A DNA stretch of 64,000 nt from Halobacterium wangiae (GTDB lineage Archaea > Halobacteriota > Halobacteria > Halobacteriales > Halobacteriaceae): positions 1,240,001 through 1,304,000 of the forward strand of contig NZ_CP089588.1 in assembly GCF_021249345.1 (NCBI RefSeq). The letters run 5' to 3'. Positions 51,313 through 59,535 of the stretch are shown here, piece after piece. The stretch's first letter is position 1; the number at the start of each line of letters is the position of its first letter. Position numbers and translations under genes: made by a program. The notes under the pieces are model-generated. The model had not been told where the DNA came from, did no database searches, and saw only the letters and a program-made list of their open reading frames with translations.

Positions 51313-52089
51313 TTACTCGTCGGTGAACAGTTTCTCCGCCCACTTCACCGCGTAGCTCGCGCCGTGTCGCCGGTACGCGAGCGTGTCGAGCGCCGCGAAC
51401 GGCGCGGGCAGGTCGAGGCCGTGTTTGACGCCGCTGCAGGCGAGTTCCGCGGCGTCCGAGAACGACGTCTCGCCGCGGGCGACCTCCCCGGAGAGCCCGT
51501 CGATGCGCGGCTGGATGCGCTCGCCCGCGTCGACCCACGCGTCGTGGAGTGCCGGGAAGTCCTCGGTCCACGCCTCGAACTCTTCGCGCGTGTGGAGGCC
51601 GCGGTAGGCGTCGCAGCACGCCGCCGCTAGCTGGTAGACGGTGGCCGGTTCGCGGTCGACGGCGGCGTCGAATTTCTGGTATTGCTCGCCGAAGAAGCCG
51701 AGGAACTGCTCGGGGAGCCCGAGGCCGGCCTCGACGAGCGCCTCCGCGACGAGGAAGTCGGCGAACGCGCCGGGGGTGCCCTCGATGCGCGCCTTGACGA
51801 ACACCACGGGCGGGTCGGTCTGTGTGGTCCAGGCGACGGCGCCGTCGCCCGGCGTCCCGACCACGAACTCCGTGGTCGTGAGCTGGTGGAGGAGCTGTGG
51901 CGCGTCCCCGGGGAGCCACGCCTCGTCGTACTCGCTGGGCTCGATGTTGTCCGTGAGGAGCGCGAGGTCGTCGCGGTGCTCCGGGGGGAGGGTCTGGAAG
52001 TCCCGCGCGCAGTCGAGGACGAGCGCGCCCGGCACGTACGCCTCCCGGACGGCCGCGAGTTCGTCCCCGAGGTCGCGCTCGGAGAACAT
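51313..52089 (-). CDS. Haloarchaeal conserved protein (DUF7089-like)
   Basis: A 258-residue, soluble, mainly helical protein: FSERDLGDELAAVREAYVPG, LPPEHRDDLALLTDNIEPSE, then a central strand-rich part (TTEFVVGTPGDGAVAWTTQT) and long helices with two adjacent Cys (LAAACCDAY). Only haloarchaeal relatives come to mind, without function. The ATG at 52089 directly follows the stop of a 27-residue membrane peptide gene, so the two are almost certainly co-transcribed; the large protein may act at the membrane through it. Confidence 0.75.
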   Translation of the reverse strand: MFSERDLGDELAAVREAYVPGALVLDCARDFQTLPPEHRDDLALLTDNIEPSEYDEAWLPGDAPQLLHQLTTTEFVVGTPGDGAVAWTTQTDPPVVFVKARIEGTPGAFADFLVAEALVEAGLGLPEQFLGFFGEQYQKFDAAVDREPATVYQLAAACCDAYRGLHTREEFEAWTEDFPALHDAWVDAGERIQPRIDGLSGEVARGETSFSDAAELACSGVKHGLDLPAPFAALDTLAYRRHGASYAVKWAEKLFTDE

Positions 52090-52173
52090 CTACGCGACGT
52101 TGAAGATGATGAACAGTGACAGCACTGCGGCGATGGCGACCGATCCGACGACGAGTTTCGTAGCCGTGCTCAT
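52090..52173 (-). CDS. 27-residue single-helix membrane microprotein
   Basis: A very short gene (ATG at 52171-52173, TAG at 52090-52092). The product is MSTATKLVVGSVAIAAVLSL followed by FIIFNVA: a short polar start and one hydrophobic helix. Support: it fits exactly between a TATA-like CTTAAATT (52197-52204, about 28 bases before the ATG) and the abutting ATG of the 258-residue gene, with no base between. Similar tiny membrane peptides occur in haloarchaea. Function unknown; perhaps an anchor or regulator of its neighbour. Confidence 0.7.
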   Translation of the reverse strand: MSTATKLVVGSVAIAAVLSLFIIFNVA

Positions 52174-52196
52174 GGTCGTGGGTTCGCCCGCTACGA

Positions 52197-52204
52197 CTTA
52201 AATT
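52197..52204 (-). promoter_or_regulatory. TATA box for the microprotein operon
   Basis: CTTAAATT reads AATTTAAG on the minus strand, about 28 bases before the microprotein ATG. It is also near the end of the MATE gene (stop at 52232), so it lies in a 58-base gap. Confidence 0.6.
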
Positions 52205-52231
52205 GCTGTCGTTCGCGGTGCTCGACGCGGT

Positions 52232-53713
52232 TCAGTCCGCGGTCGTCGGTGTGCCGTACGCGCGCCACGCCCCGGACCGGAACCGGACCAGGTTGACGGC
52301 GGCGCGAGCGTACATGTCCCCGAGGATGGCCGCGAAGATGGCGATCAGTCCCAGGCCCATCCCGGGCGCGACGGAGAGTGCGGGGACCGCGATGGGGCCG
52401 AGCGCGACGGGGCCCACGGAGATGGCGTAGCCGACCGGGAGCGCGACGAACGCCAGCGGCAGGCGAACCACGTAGGTGCCGAGGATGCCGCCGTAGAACG
52501 GCCAGCGCGTGTCGCCGGCGCCGCGCAGACCCCCGCGTAGCGTCCGGGAGACGGAGAACCCGGCGACACTGAGTCCGAAGACGCGGATGAACGTCGCCGT
52601 CAGCGCGACGTCGCCAGCGCCGAACGCGCGAGCGATGGGGCCGGCCGCGAGGAAGATCGCCGCGCCGATGAGCAACTGGGTGGCGAGCGCGATGCGGAGC
52701 GTCTGCCAGCCGTAGTCCGCCGCCTCGTCGGGGTCGTTCGCGCCGAGGCGCTGGCCGACGAGCGTACTCGCCGCCGTCGCGTACCCCCACGCCGGCATCA
52801 GCGCGAGCAACATGACGCGCCGGCCGATGGCGTACGCCGCGACGGTCGTCGGCCCGAACACGCCGAGGACGAACAGGAACGGGAACCGCCCGAACGTCCG
52901 GGAGAGCCGGGTGCCCGCGAGCGGGAGCGCGACCCGGACGATCTCCTTCGCGATGGCCGAGTCCCACTGCTTCCCGCCGAGGTGCAACGAGACGCTCCAG
53001 CGGCCCGAGACGAGCACCGCGAAGAAGACGACGCCGGCGAGCGCGTTCGCCAGTGCGGTCCCCCACGCCGCACCGACGACGCCGAGCTCCGGGAAGCCGA
53101 GGAGGCCGAAGATGAGCAGCGCGTTCAACACGATGTTCGTCGGAAGCGTCACCAGGCGGACGTACATCGGTGTCCGGGTGTCCCCCGCTCCCGCGAGCGC
53201 ACGCGCGGCAATCATACTCCAGAACCGGAACACGACCGCGAGCATCACCACGCGGAGGTAGTCCGCGCCGAGGGCTGTCGTCTCGGCGTCGCTGGCGAGC
53301 AGTCCCACGAGCGGGTCGGCGTACAGCCACGCGCCGACCGTGATGGGGACCGAGACCAGCAGCGAGAGCCACAGCGACTGCTTGATGGCGAAGTCCGCGC
53401 CGACGTCGTCCTCGGCCCCCTTCAGTCGGGAGACGACGCTGATAGTGCCGCTCGTGAGCGCGAGCGCGAGCCCGAACGGGATGAAGTAGTACTGGAAGCC
53501 GAACTCGAGCGCGGCGACGGCGGCGTCGCCCGCGGCGATGCTCACCATGAAGAAGTCCGCGGTCCGCAACACCGTCCGGAGGCCGCCGGTGACCATCGCG
53601 GGGACCGCGAGGTCGAAGGCCTCCTCGCCCTTCTCCCGGTCGAGCAGGCCGAGTCTCGCGAGCGCCGCCGGGAACGCCGCGAGCAGCGCGGCGATTCGGT
53701 CGCGGAACGGCAT
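52232..53713 (-). CDS. MATE family efflux transporter
   Basis: A 493-residue, 12-helix multidrug/toxin extrusion protein. Two homologous halves are visible. The first has AVPAMVTGGLRTVLRTADFF and the cation-site region FQYYFIPFGLALALTSGTIS, then RALAGAGDTRTPMYVRLVTL. The second has GWQTLRIALATQLLIGAAIF and TLRGGLRGAGDTRWPFYGGI. MATE proteins export cationic drugs or metabolites in exchange for Na+ or H+; Na+ is plausible in a halophile. No regulator is adjacent. Confidence 0.92.
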   Translation of the reverse strand: MPFRDRIAALLAAFPAALARLGLLDREKGEEAFDLAVPAMVTGGLRTVLRTADFFMVSIAAGDAAVAALEFGFQYYFIPFGLALALTSGTISVVSRLKGAEDDVGADFAIKQSLWLSLLVSVPITVGAWLYADPLVGLLASDAETTALGADYLRVVMLAVVFRFWSMIAARALAGAGDTRTPMYVRLVTLPTNIVLNALLIFGLLGFPELGVVGAAWGTALANALAGVVFFAVLVSGRWSVSLHLGGKQWDSAIAKEIVRVALPLAGTRLSRTFGRFPFLFVLGVFGPTTVAAYAIGRRVMLLALMPAWGYATAASTLVGQRLGANDPDEAADYGWQTLRIALATQLLIGAAIFLAAGPIARAFGAGDVALTATFIRVFGLSVAGFSVSRTLRGGLRGAGDTRWPFYGGILGTYVVRLPLAFVALPVGYAISVGPVALGPIAVPALSVAPGMGLGLIAIFAAILGDMYARAAVNLVRFRSGAWRAYGTPTTAD

Positions 53714-53810
53714 CTACGCGATTGGCGGTGGCGGAGCGGAAAACAACTTCGGCACGCGGCAATCCGCTCGTCGCCGGACGGGTGTGGAATCTAGGTGTCT
53801 GGCACTCCCG

Positions 53811-54524
53811 TCAGTAGTCCTCGCTGGACTCGGGGGCGTCCCACGCGTCGGGCACCTCGATGACGTACTGGCCGTCCTCCTGGAGCGCGATGATGTACTC
53901 CTGGCGGTCGTACAGCTCCATCAGGTTGAGTTCGTACTGACCCGGCGCGACGATGCGGATCGACTCGAACTGGTCGTTCAGTTCCTCGCGGAGGTCCTCT
54001 AGATCCGGTCGCTCGTCGGGCGAATCGGGCTCCTTGACGACCCGGCCCTCGGGGGTGTCCGGCAGCGAGTTGCGGTCGACGACCTCGCTGCGGGCGGTCG
54101 CCTGCGCGCTGTCCTCGTGGTCCGCGAGGCCCGCGTCGACGGACTCGCTCGCGTCGACGTCGGCATCGGCGGCGGGGGAGGTGTCCACGCTGGCGTCCTC
54201 CTCGCCGGGCCAGGCCGTGCGGCCCTCGGACTCGTCGACATCGTCGCCGTCGGCGGTCGCGGCCTCCGACGCCGCGTCGGACTCCACCGACGAGGGATCG
54301 GGGTCGCTCGACACGGCGTCGCGGACCTTGTTCGCGGCACGGCCGACCGCGCCGGTGACGGAGCCGCCCTCGCGCTCGGGCGGTTCGGCGTCCGTCGGTG
54401 GCTCGTCGGGAACCTCCCCGGGGTGGTACTGGAACTTGTTGCCGCCGCAGTCCGGGCACCCCGAGAGCATCTCCTTGGAGCCGTCCGCGAAGACGTGCCC
54501 GCAGTTCGTACACTGGTGTGGCAT
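53811..54524 (-). CDS. oapC: OapC/ArvC zinc-ribbon protein
   Basis: A 237-residue protein. The N-terminal zinc ribbon has C5, C8, C23 and C26 (HQCTNCGHVF, then GCPDCGGNKFQYHP). A long, highly acidic, low-complexity middle (about 35-165) follows, then a conserved C-terminal domain (FESIRIVAPGQYELNLMELY, QEYIIALQEDGQYVIEVPDA). This order fits the OapC/ArvC family, whose genes accompany the oriC1 origin in haloarchaea. With ArvA and ArvB it belongs to the set linked in recent work to extracellular vesicle formation. It overlaps oapB by one base. Confidence 0.9.
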   Translation of the reverse strand: MPHQCTNCGHVFADGSKEMLSGCPDCGGNKFQYHPGEVPDEPPTDAEPPEREGGSVTGAVGRAANKVRDAVSSDPDPSSVESDAASEAATADGDDVDESEGRTAWPGEEDASVDTSPAADADVDASESVDAGLADHEDSAQATARSEVVDRNSLPDTPEGRVVKEPDSPDERPDLEDLREELNDQFESIRIVAPGQYELNLMELYDRQEYIIALQEDGQYVIEVPDAWDAPESSEDY

Positions 54525-54904
54525 TACTTGCGGGAGATGAGCGCGCTGATGAGCGTCTCGTCCTTGTGGAGCGACTGGATCTGGTTCGCCGGTCCGATGA
54601 CCGTCAGCTTCGACGTCGACTCCTTGCCCATCAGGCGGCCGAGCAGAGTCGTGTCTTTGGTGTCGGACTGCGGGAAGCTCTCGATCTCGATGCCGGTGAA
54701 GTCGTCGGGGTTGATCTCGCTCATCGTCACCTCGATGAGTTTCGACTCCTCGTCGGGCGTGAGTCCCGTCTCCAGGACGACGATCTTGCCGTCGCGGACG
54801 CCGTCGAGAATCATGCGGATCTTCTCCATCGACGTCTTCCCGGACATTCGCTGGCCGCTGATGAGGTCGATCTGGACGCCGTCCGGGTTGGTTGTCTCAG
54901 GCAT
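54524..54904 (-). CDS. oapB: OapB/ArvB, DUF2073 protein
   Basis: A 126-residue DUF2073 protein: VQIDLISGQRMSGKTSMEKI, RMILDGVRDGKIVVLETGLT, PDEESKLIEVTMSEINPDDF and TGIEIESFPQSDT. Despite MSGKTSM it lacks the standard P-loop GxxxxGK(S/T), so nucleotide binding is doubtful. It is the middle gene of the oapA-oapB-oapC operon next to the origin, six bases after oapA. The family is conserved across many euryarchaea beside this GTPase, implying a complex. Confidence 0.92.
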   Translation of the reverse strand: MPETTNPDGVQIDLISGQRMSGKTSMEKIRMILDGVRDGKIVVLETGLTPDEESKLIEVTMSEINPDDFTGIEIESFPQSDTKDTTLLGRLMGKESTSKLTVIGPANQIQSLHKDETLISALISRK

Positions 54905-54910
54905 GGGTGA

Positions 54911-55555
54911 TCACCCGAAGTAGGCCGCGATCTTCTCGTAGACCTCGTCCATGTTCGAACCCTCCTTCGCCGAGAGCGGAATCGTCTCGTGCTGGGGGAA
55001 GGCGTTCGAGATCTGCTGGATGTTCGAGTCCTCGAGGTCCGTCTTGTTCCCGAGGATGAGCACCGGCAGCTCCCGGCTCTCGATGATGCCGATGAGCATC
55101 GTGTTCACCTGCGTGAACGGGTCCTCCGTGGAGTCGAGGACGTAGATGACGCCGTCGACGTCCTCGCGGAGCCAGTGCATCGCCTCGGCGACGCCCTCGG
55201 TGGCCTCGCGGGAGCGACGGACGGCCTCGTCCTTCTCCATGTCGTGGTCGAGGAACTCCGAGTAGTCGACCTTCGTGGTGACCCCCGGCGTGTCGACGAT
55301 GTCGATGTTGACGGTCTTGCCGTTGCGTTTGATCTCGACGTTCTCCTTCCGACGCGCGCGACGCGTCTCGTGCGGGATGTGGCTCTCCGGACCGACCGCG
55401 TCGCCCGTCCAGTCGCGAGCGATGCGGTTGGCTAGAGTGGTCTTACCCGCGTTAGGCGGGCCGTAGATCCCGATTCGTTTCGGCTCCGAGTCGTCGGCGA
55501 ACATGCTCGCCGTGACCCGGGATATGCTGTCTCTGAGTTCTGCGAACAGTCCCAT
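54911..55555 (-). CDS. oapA: OapA/ArvA, Era-like small GTPase
   Basis: A 214-residue Ras-like/Era-like GTPase. G1 GPPNAGKTT (about residues 31-39), a helical switch region with HETRRARRKENV, G3 DTPGVTTKVD, G4 LGNKTD and G5 SAKEG. The N-terminal FAELRDSISRVTASMFADDS could be a membrane-binding amphipathic helix. The family is known as OapA (oriC1-associated) and ArvA, the GTPase reported to drive vesicle formation in haloarchaea. It is the first gene of the operon, reading away from the origin; its promoter lies within the origin region. Confidence 0.93.
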   Translation of the reverse strand: MGLFAELRDSISRVTASMFADDSEPKRIGIYGPPNAGKTTLANRIARDWTGDAVGPESHIPHETRRARRKENVEIKRNGKTVNIDIVDTPGVTTKVDYSEFLDHDMEKDEAVRRSREATEGVAEAMHWLREDVDGVIYVLDSTEDPFTQVNTMLIGIIESRELPVLILGNKTDLEDSNIQQISNAFPQHETIPLSAKEGSNMDEVYEKIAAYFG

Positions 55556-55980
55556 CCTTGGCCTCCATTCGCACCCCGCCCCTTGTATGCTTGACGCAGG
55601 ATGCGGATAGTAACGAGAAGCTACCGGCGCGGAGACTTAAACTTACGGTCCGGGGAGTGTCGAACGTTCGAACGAAGATGCGGAGGAACCCACCGGGAGA
55701 ACAGTTGGATTCCGAACCAGAGTTCGGTGTCGAGAAGGCTGGTCGAAGAGAGTGATCGAAGAGAGTAACCGAAGAATTTGGTCAGATAGTGTGGACGAAG
55801 AGTACGGCCTGGAGAGTGACACTTTCGAGTGATCGATTGGAGGGGTGTTGCGTTCAGGAACGTAGCTCGAGAGCTGTGAGTGCGATACCGGTAAGTGCGA
55901 TATCGATGAGTACGAGAGCGGTGTTCGTGAGCGGTTCGTTCGCACTGGAAATTCCGGGCAGGAGATAGACGGGAATCCCC

Positions 55981-56003
55981 CACCCCTTCGTTTCGACTGG
56001 AAC
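55981..56003 (-). other. Origin recognition box (ORB A)
   Basis: Minus strand: GTTCC, then AGTCGAAACGAAGGGGTG. It has the ORB core GAAACGAAGGGG with the G-string, and points away from ORB B, giving the inverted pair around the A+T-richer centre. Confidence 0.85.
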
Positions 56004-56185
56004 GGGGAGAGGGACCGTCCGGCGAGACGGGACGGACGGGAATTCGTCGGGAACTCCACTAGAACTAGACCCTTCCACCCCTACAACCAGCTATCTTCTC
56101 TGTTCTACGGTTCTTGTTACCAGGGTGGGTACTTAGTTGTTTCCCAGCCTAGATGCACTCTCTACCCCGCACCCACTCTTTCTCC

Positions 56186-56208
56186 GTTCCACCTGAAACG
56201 AAGGGGTG
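56186..56208 (+). other. Origin recognition box (ORB B)
   Basis: GTTCC, then ACCTGAAACGAAGGGGTG. Full core and G-string; inverted relative to ORB A with 182 bases between. Confidence 0.85.
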
Positions 56209-56234
56209 GGGGGTTCCACGCATTCTCGGCGTGC

Positions 56235-56257
56235 AACCCCCTGGTTTCCGATGGAAC
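56235..56257 (-). other. Degenerate origin box
   Basis: Minus strand: GTTCC, then ATCGGAAACCAGGGGGTT. It keeps GTTCCA, GAAAC and the G-run, but CGAA is changed to CAG. It lies 26 bases from ORB B in the opposite orientation, so the pair could form a composite site. Confidence 0.5.
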
Positions 56258-56664
56258 AACCAGTCGAGCACTCCCGCCGTTGTCGCGACATCTCGTCTGT
56301 GAACGTCCGTTGTTCCAGTATCGCTGAGCATCACGATCGGTCGTCCAGCTGTCGGCGTCGTCCCGCTCACTCGTAGTCACTCCGTTCGGAGCCGCCGCCT
56401 GCTTGCGGTTACATCCGGCGACCTCGCGTACTGCTCACGATCCACATTCGCCCGATCCGTCTCGTGTCGGTACGGTTATCGTACCGAACTCCCGCCTCGA
56501 GTAACGCCATCCTACCTTCGTGGACCTCCGCGGTAAGCGTCATCGAAACTTATTAGTCTCTCTCGTTTCCATTGGTTCATCTGCATCAACTGGAGTGTCT
56601 GGCGGGGGGCTCCCGTGGAACGCCGTGGTGACGGTCGTTTCCGGACCGCTCGCGTCTGAAGACG

Positions 56665-56687
56665 CTCTCCACACGAAACGAAGGGGT
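56665..56687 (+). other. Origin recognition box (ORB C), next to orc1 start
   Basis: CTCTCC, then ACACGAAACGAAGGGGT. It lies 13 bases before the orc1 ATG, overlapping the likely promoter, so Orc1 binding here could also control its own gene. Confidence 0.8.
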
Positions 56688-56700
56688 ATTCAATCGACAC

Positions 56701-58248
56701 ATGTCTGACGAACCGATGCCGGACGGACGACGCACGGCCGACCGAGACTTCGAGGTCGATCTCGACGACGTCCTCGTCGACGACGACGAGGGGGACGAGG
56801 GCCTCTTCGACGACCTCCTGAGCGGCGAACCGATCTTCGAGAACAAGGAGGTACTGCGCCCGTCGTACACGCCACACGAACTCCCCCACCGGAAGGACCA
56901 GATCAACAACATGGCGACGATCCTCGTCGCCGCGCTCCGCGGGGAGACGCCGTCGAACATCCTCATCTACGGGAAGACGGGGACGGGGAAGACCGCGAGC
57001 GCGAAGTTCGTGAGCCAGGAACTCGAACGGACCTCCCAAAAGTACGACGTCCCCTGCGAGGTCGAGTACATCAACTGCGAGGTCACCGACACCCAGTACC
57101 GCGTGCTCGCGCAGCTCGCGAACACGTTCATCGAGCAGAACCGCACCTTCGTCGACGAGCGGGTCGCCGACCTCCAGGACCTCCGCAACGAGATGGAGGC
57201 CGAGACCGACGCACCCGAAACGGGGGGGTTGCCGGGCGAGTTCGAGATGGGCGACGGGAGCGAGCAGTCCGAGGACGACTCCACCGACCTCCGCGAGCAG
57301 TTCGACTCTGTCGAGGCCGTCGACGAACGCATCGAGGAACTCCTCCAGGAGAAGTCGGAGATGGAGGAGGTCCCGATGACGGGGTGGCCGACCGACCGCG
57401 TGTACGCGACGTTCTTCGACGCCGTCGACTACGTCGAGCGAGTGGCGGTCATCATGCTCGACGAGATCGACAAACTCGTCGAGAAGTCCGGCGACGACAC
57501 GCTGTACAACCTCTCCCGGATGAACTCCGAACTCGACAACTCCCGGGTCTCCATCATCGGCATCTCGAACGACCTGAAGTTCACCGACTTCCTCGACCCG
57601 CGCGTGAAGTCCAGCCTCGGCGAGGAGGAGATCGTCTTCCCGCCGTACGACGCCAACCAGCTCCGGGACATCCTCCAGCACCGCTCGGAGGTGGCGTTCA
57701 AGGGCCAGGCCCTCTCCGAGGACGTCATCCCGCTGTGTGCGGCGTTCGCGGCACAGGAACACGGCGACGCGCGACGCGCGCTCGACCTCCTGCGGACCGC
57801 GGGCGAACTCGCCGAACGCGACCAGTCCGACGGTGTCACCGAAGAACACGTGCGTCGCGCGCAGGACAAGATCGAACTCGACCGCGTGGTCGAGGTCGTG
57901 CGCACGCTCCCGACCCAGAGCAAACTCGTCCTCTACGCCATCCTCCTCCTGGAGGACAACGGCGTCCACAACGTCAACACGGGCGAGGTGTACAACATCT
58001 ACAAGACTCTCTGCGACGAGCTCGACGCGGACGTCCTCACGCAGCGTCGAGTCACCGACCTCATCAGCGAACTCGACATGCTCGGCATCGTGAACGCGGT
58101 CGTCGTCTCGAAGGGCCGTTACGGGCGCACGAAGGAGATCTCGCTGTCGGTCCCCGTCGAGGAGACCGAGACCGTCCTCGAGGCCGACTCCCGGCTGAGC
58201 GACATCGAGGACGTCACGCCGTTCGTGCAGGCGCGCTTCGACAACTGA
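56701..58248 (+). CDS. orc1: Orc1/Cdc6 replication initiator
   Basis: A 515-residue initiator. The AAA+ core has Walker A YGKTGTGKTAS (about 91-101), Walker B VIMLDEIDKLVE (about 250), sensor 1 IGISNDLKFTDFLDPRV and sensor 2 GDARRALDLLRTAGELA. The initiator-specific motif is between Walker A and B, as expected. A C-terminal winged helix follows (TGEVYNIYKTLCDELDADVL). An acidic insert (about 160-220) enlarges the lid region relative to crenarchaeal proteins. It faces the origin it should bind, with boxes both before the ATG and after the stop. This is the oriC1-type initiator. Confidence 0.96.
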   Translation: MSDEPMPDGRRTADRDFEVDLDDVLVDDDEGDEGLFDDLLSGEPIFENKEVLRPSYTPHELPHRKDQINNMATILVAALRGETPSNILIYGKTGTGKTASAKFVSQELERTSQKYDVPCEVEYINCEVTDTQYRVLAQLANTFIEQNRTFVDERVADLQDLRNEMEAETDAPETGGLPGEFEMGDGSEQSEDDSTDLREQFDSVEAVDERIEELLQEKSEMEEVPMTGWPTDRVYATFFDAVDYVERVAVIMLDEIDKLVEKSGDDTLYNLSRMNSELDNSRVSIIGISNDLKFTDFLDPRVKSSLGEEEIVFPPYDANQLRDILQHRSEVAFKGQALSEDVIPLCAAFAAQEHGDARRALDLLRTAGELAERDQSDGVTEEHVRRAQDKIELDRVVEVVRTLPTQSKLVLYAILLLEDNGVHNVNTGEVYNIYKTLCDELDADVLTQRRVTDLISELDMLGIVNAVVVSKGRYGRTKEISLSVPVEETETVLEADSRLSDIEDVTPFVQARFDN

Positions 58249-58294
58249 GTTGGACCGCCACCGAGTGCGACCGCCGGCTGGTCCACACACTGAC

Positions 58295-58316
58295 ACCCCT
58301 TCGTTTCTAGTGGAGA
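58295..58316 (-). other. Origin recognition box downstream of orc1 (ORB D)
   Basis: Minus strand: TCTCC, then ACTAGAAACGAAGGGGT, 47 bases after the orc1 stop. A partial box (CCAGTCGAAAACAGG) follows near 58342. Both lie in the 195-base gap before the DoxX gene, so the initiator gene is bracketed by boxes. Confidence 0.75.
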
Positions 58317-58443
58317 ACACCACACTGAGTGGTCGAAACTATCCAGTCGAAAACAGGAACTGCGCCGAGAACGGTGTTCGAACGGAGCCGACGGCGCCGC
58401 AGCGACGGCCGGTACTGGCTGCGTGGGGGACTCGCCCCCAGTG

Positions 58444-58992
58444 CTACCCGAGGAGGTAGCGCAGCCAGCCGTTCTGCTTGACGACCTCCAGTTCCTCGAG
58501 GATGGCGTCGAGGCCGAGGATGCGGCCCGCGCCGAACGCCGCGACGGCGAGGAACACGAGCATGTACGCGAAGTCACCGTTGACGTAGCCGTGTCCGACG
58601 CTCCAGTTCCCGAAGTAGAACAGGAGCATCATGAACGCGCCGAAGAACGCGGCCAGTCGCGTGACTGCCCCGAGCAGGAGCGCGGCGCCGATGAGCGCCT
58701 CACCCCACGGGACGGCGACGTTCACGAAGTCGAGGAACCACGGCGTGTTCGCCATCCACGCGAACATCCCCTCGAGGGGGTTGCCGTTGGTCGCCGCGAC
58801 GTTCCCGAGGTAGCCGCCGGCGCTGAACCCTCCCGAGAGGATCTTGTCGACGCCGGAGCCGAGGAACGCGTACCCCATCATCAGCCGGAGTGCGAGCACG
58901 AACCACGCGCTCAGGCTGTGTGCTTTGCCGCGAACGGTCACGCCGCCGAGCCGGGATTCGAACGTGTTCGGACCGGCCGTAGTTTGGGTCAT
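58444..58992 (-). CDS. DoxX-family membrane protein
   Basis: A 182-residue protein with four TM helices of the DoxX/DoxD type: WFVLALRLMMGYAFLGSGVD (first helix with family motif R..MG..F...G..K), VNVAVPWGEALIGAALLLGA, TRLAAFFGAFMMLLFYFGNW and DFAYMLVFLAVAAFGAGRIL. The TQTTAGPNTFESRLGGVTVR start is a haloarchaeal extension. DoxX proteins are associated with quinone or sulfur redox chemistry; which applies is unclear. It diverges from a winged-helix regulator, a possible controller. Confidence 0.88.
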   Translation of the reverse strand: MTQTTAGPNTFESRLGGVTVRGKAHSLSAWFVLALRLMMGYAFLGSGVDKILSGGFSAGGYLGNVAATNGNPLEGMFAWMANTPWFLDFVNVAVPWGEALIGAALLLGAVTRLAAFFGAFMMLLFYFGNWSVGHGYVNGDFAYMLVFLAVAAFGAGRILGLDAILEELEVVKQNGWLRYLLG

Positions 58993-59125
58993 AGTTTTCC
59001 CTCCAGTTAGTCGTAGGCTCCACGGGTGGATATACGGAACAGGCGGTTCCCACTCTCTGAGGGTCGTTCTCGGACTTTGAGAATCGGGAGCGAATGCCCG
59101 CTGTCCGTCGCGCCGACGTCGAACG

Positions 59126-59132
59126 AATTATA
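59126..59132 (+). promoter_or_regulatory. TATA box for regulator operon
   Basis: AATTATA, about 30 bases before the ATG at 59161, in otherwise G+C-rich DNA. Confidence 0.6.
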
Positions 59133-59160
59133 GGACGACACACCAGACGTCCGACTGTCG

Positions 59161-59535
59161 ATGCGCGCTCCGTTCGACTCGGACGAGGCACCCGACCTCC
59201 AGGACGTCCTCGACGCCCTGGACGACGAGGGCTGTCGACGCATCATCGAGGTGCTCGACGAGCCGATGACTGCCAAGCAGGTCGCCGACGCGTCCGACGT
59301 GCCGCTGTCCACGACCTACCGGAAGCTCGACCTGCTGACGGACGCCGCACTACTGGAGGAGCGCGCGGTGCTCCAGCCGGACGGCCACCACACGACGGAG
59401 TACGAACTCGCGTTCGAGGAGGTGGTCATCCAGTTGGCCGAGGACCGGAGCCTCGACGTCGGTATCGCTCGCCCACCGGCGTCGACGGACGAGCGCCTCG
59501 AGACGCTCTGGGCGGAGGTGAGCAAGGAAACATGA
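59161..59535 (+). CDS. ArsR-type winged-helix transcriptional regulator
   Basis: A 124-residue protein. The winged helix spans residues 18-75: DEGCRRIIEVLDEPMTAKQV, then ADASDVPLSTTYRKLDLLTD as the recognition helix and ERAVLQPDGHHTTEYELAFE as the wing. No metal-binding Cys pair is seen. Such small haloarchaeal regulators usually control neighbouring genes; here the candidates are the co-transcribed membrane protein gene (ATGA overlap) and the divergent DoxX gene. Confidence 0.86.
   Translation: MRAPFDSDEAPDLQDVLDALDDEGCRRIIEVLDEPMTAKQVADASDVPLSTTYRKLDLLTDAALLEERAVLQPDGHHTTEYELAFEEVVIQLAEDRSLDVGIARPPASTDERLETLWAEVSKET

Larger units (their letters stand above)
55556..56700. other. Chromosomal replication origin (oriC1 type)
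   Basis: A 1,145-base non-coding region between oapA and orc1 with inverted and direct origin recognition boxes. The centre (56041-56160) is about half A+T by hand count, clearly more than its surroundings, and lies between two inverted boxes (55981 and 56186), the classic place for duplex unwinding. The neighbouring genes (oapABC, orc1/cdc6) mark the haloarchaeal oriC1 class. The left third (55740-55860) has imperfect GAAGAGAGT repeats. Short frames in it have no recognisable products. Confidence 0.9.

Noticed and set aside
55643-56078. Frames of 70-140 codons within the origin region
   Set aside because: They are Ser/Thr/Arg-rich, overlap ORBs and lack acidic bias; expected by chance in non-coding DNA.
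57211-57231. ORB-like CCGAAACGGGGGGG inside orc1
   Set aside because: It lacks the TTCCA half and the CGAAGGGG order; the match is limited to GAAACG and a G-run.
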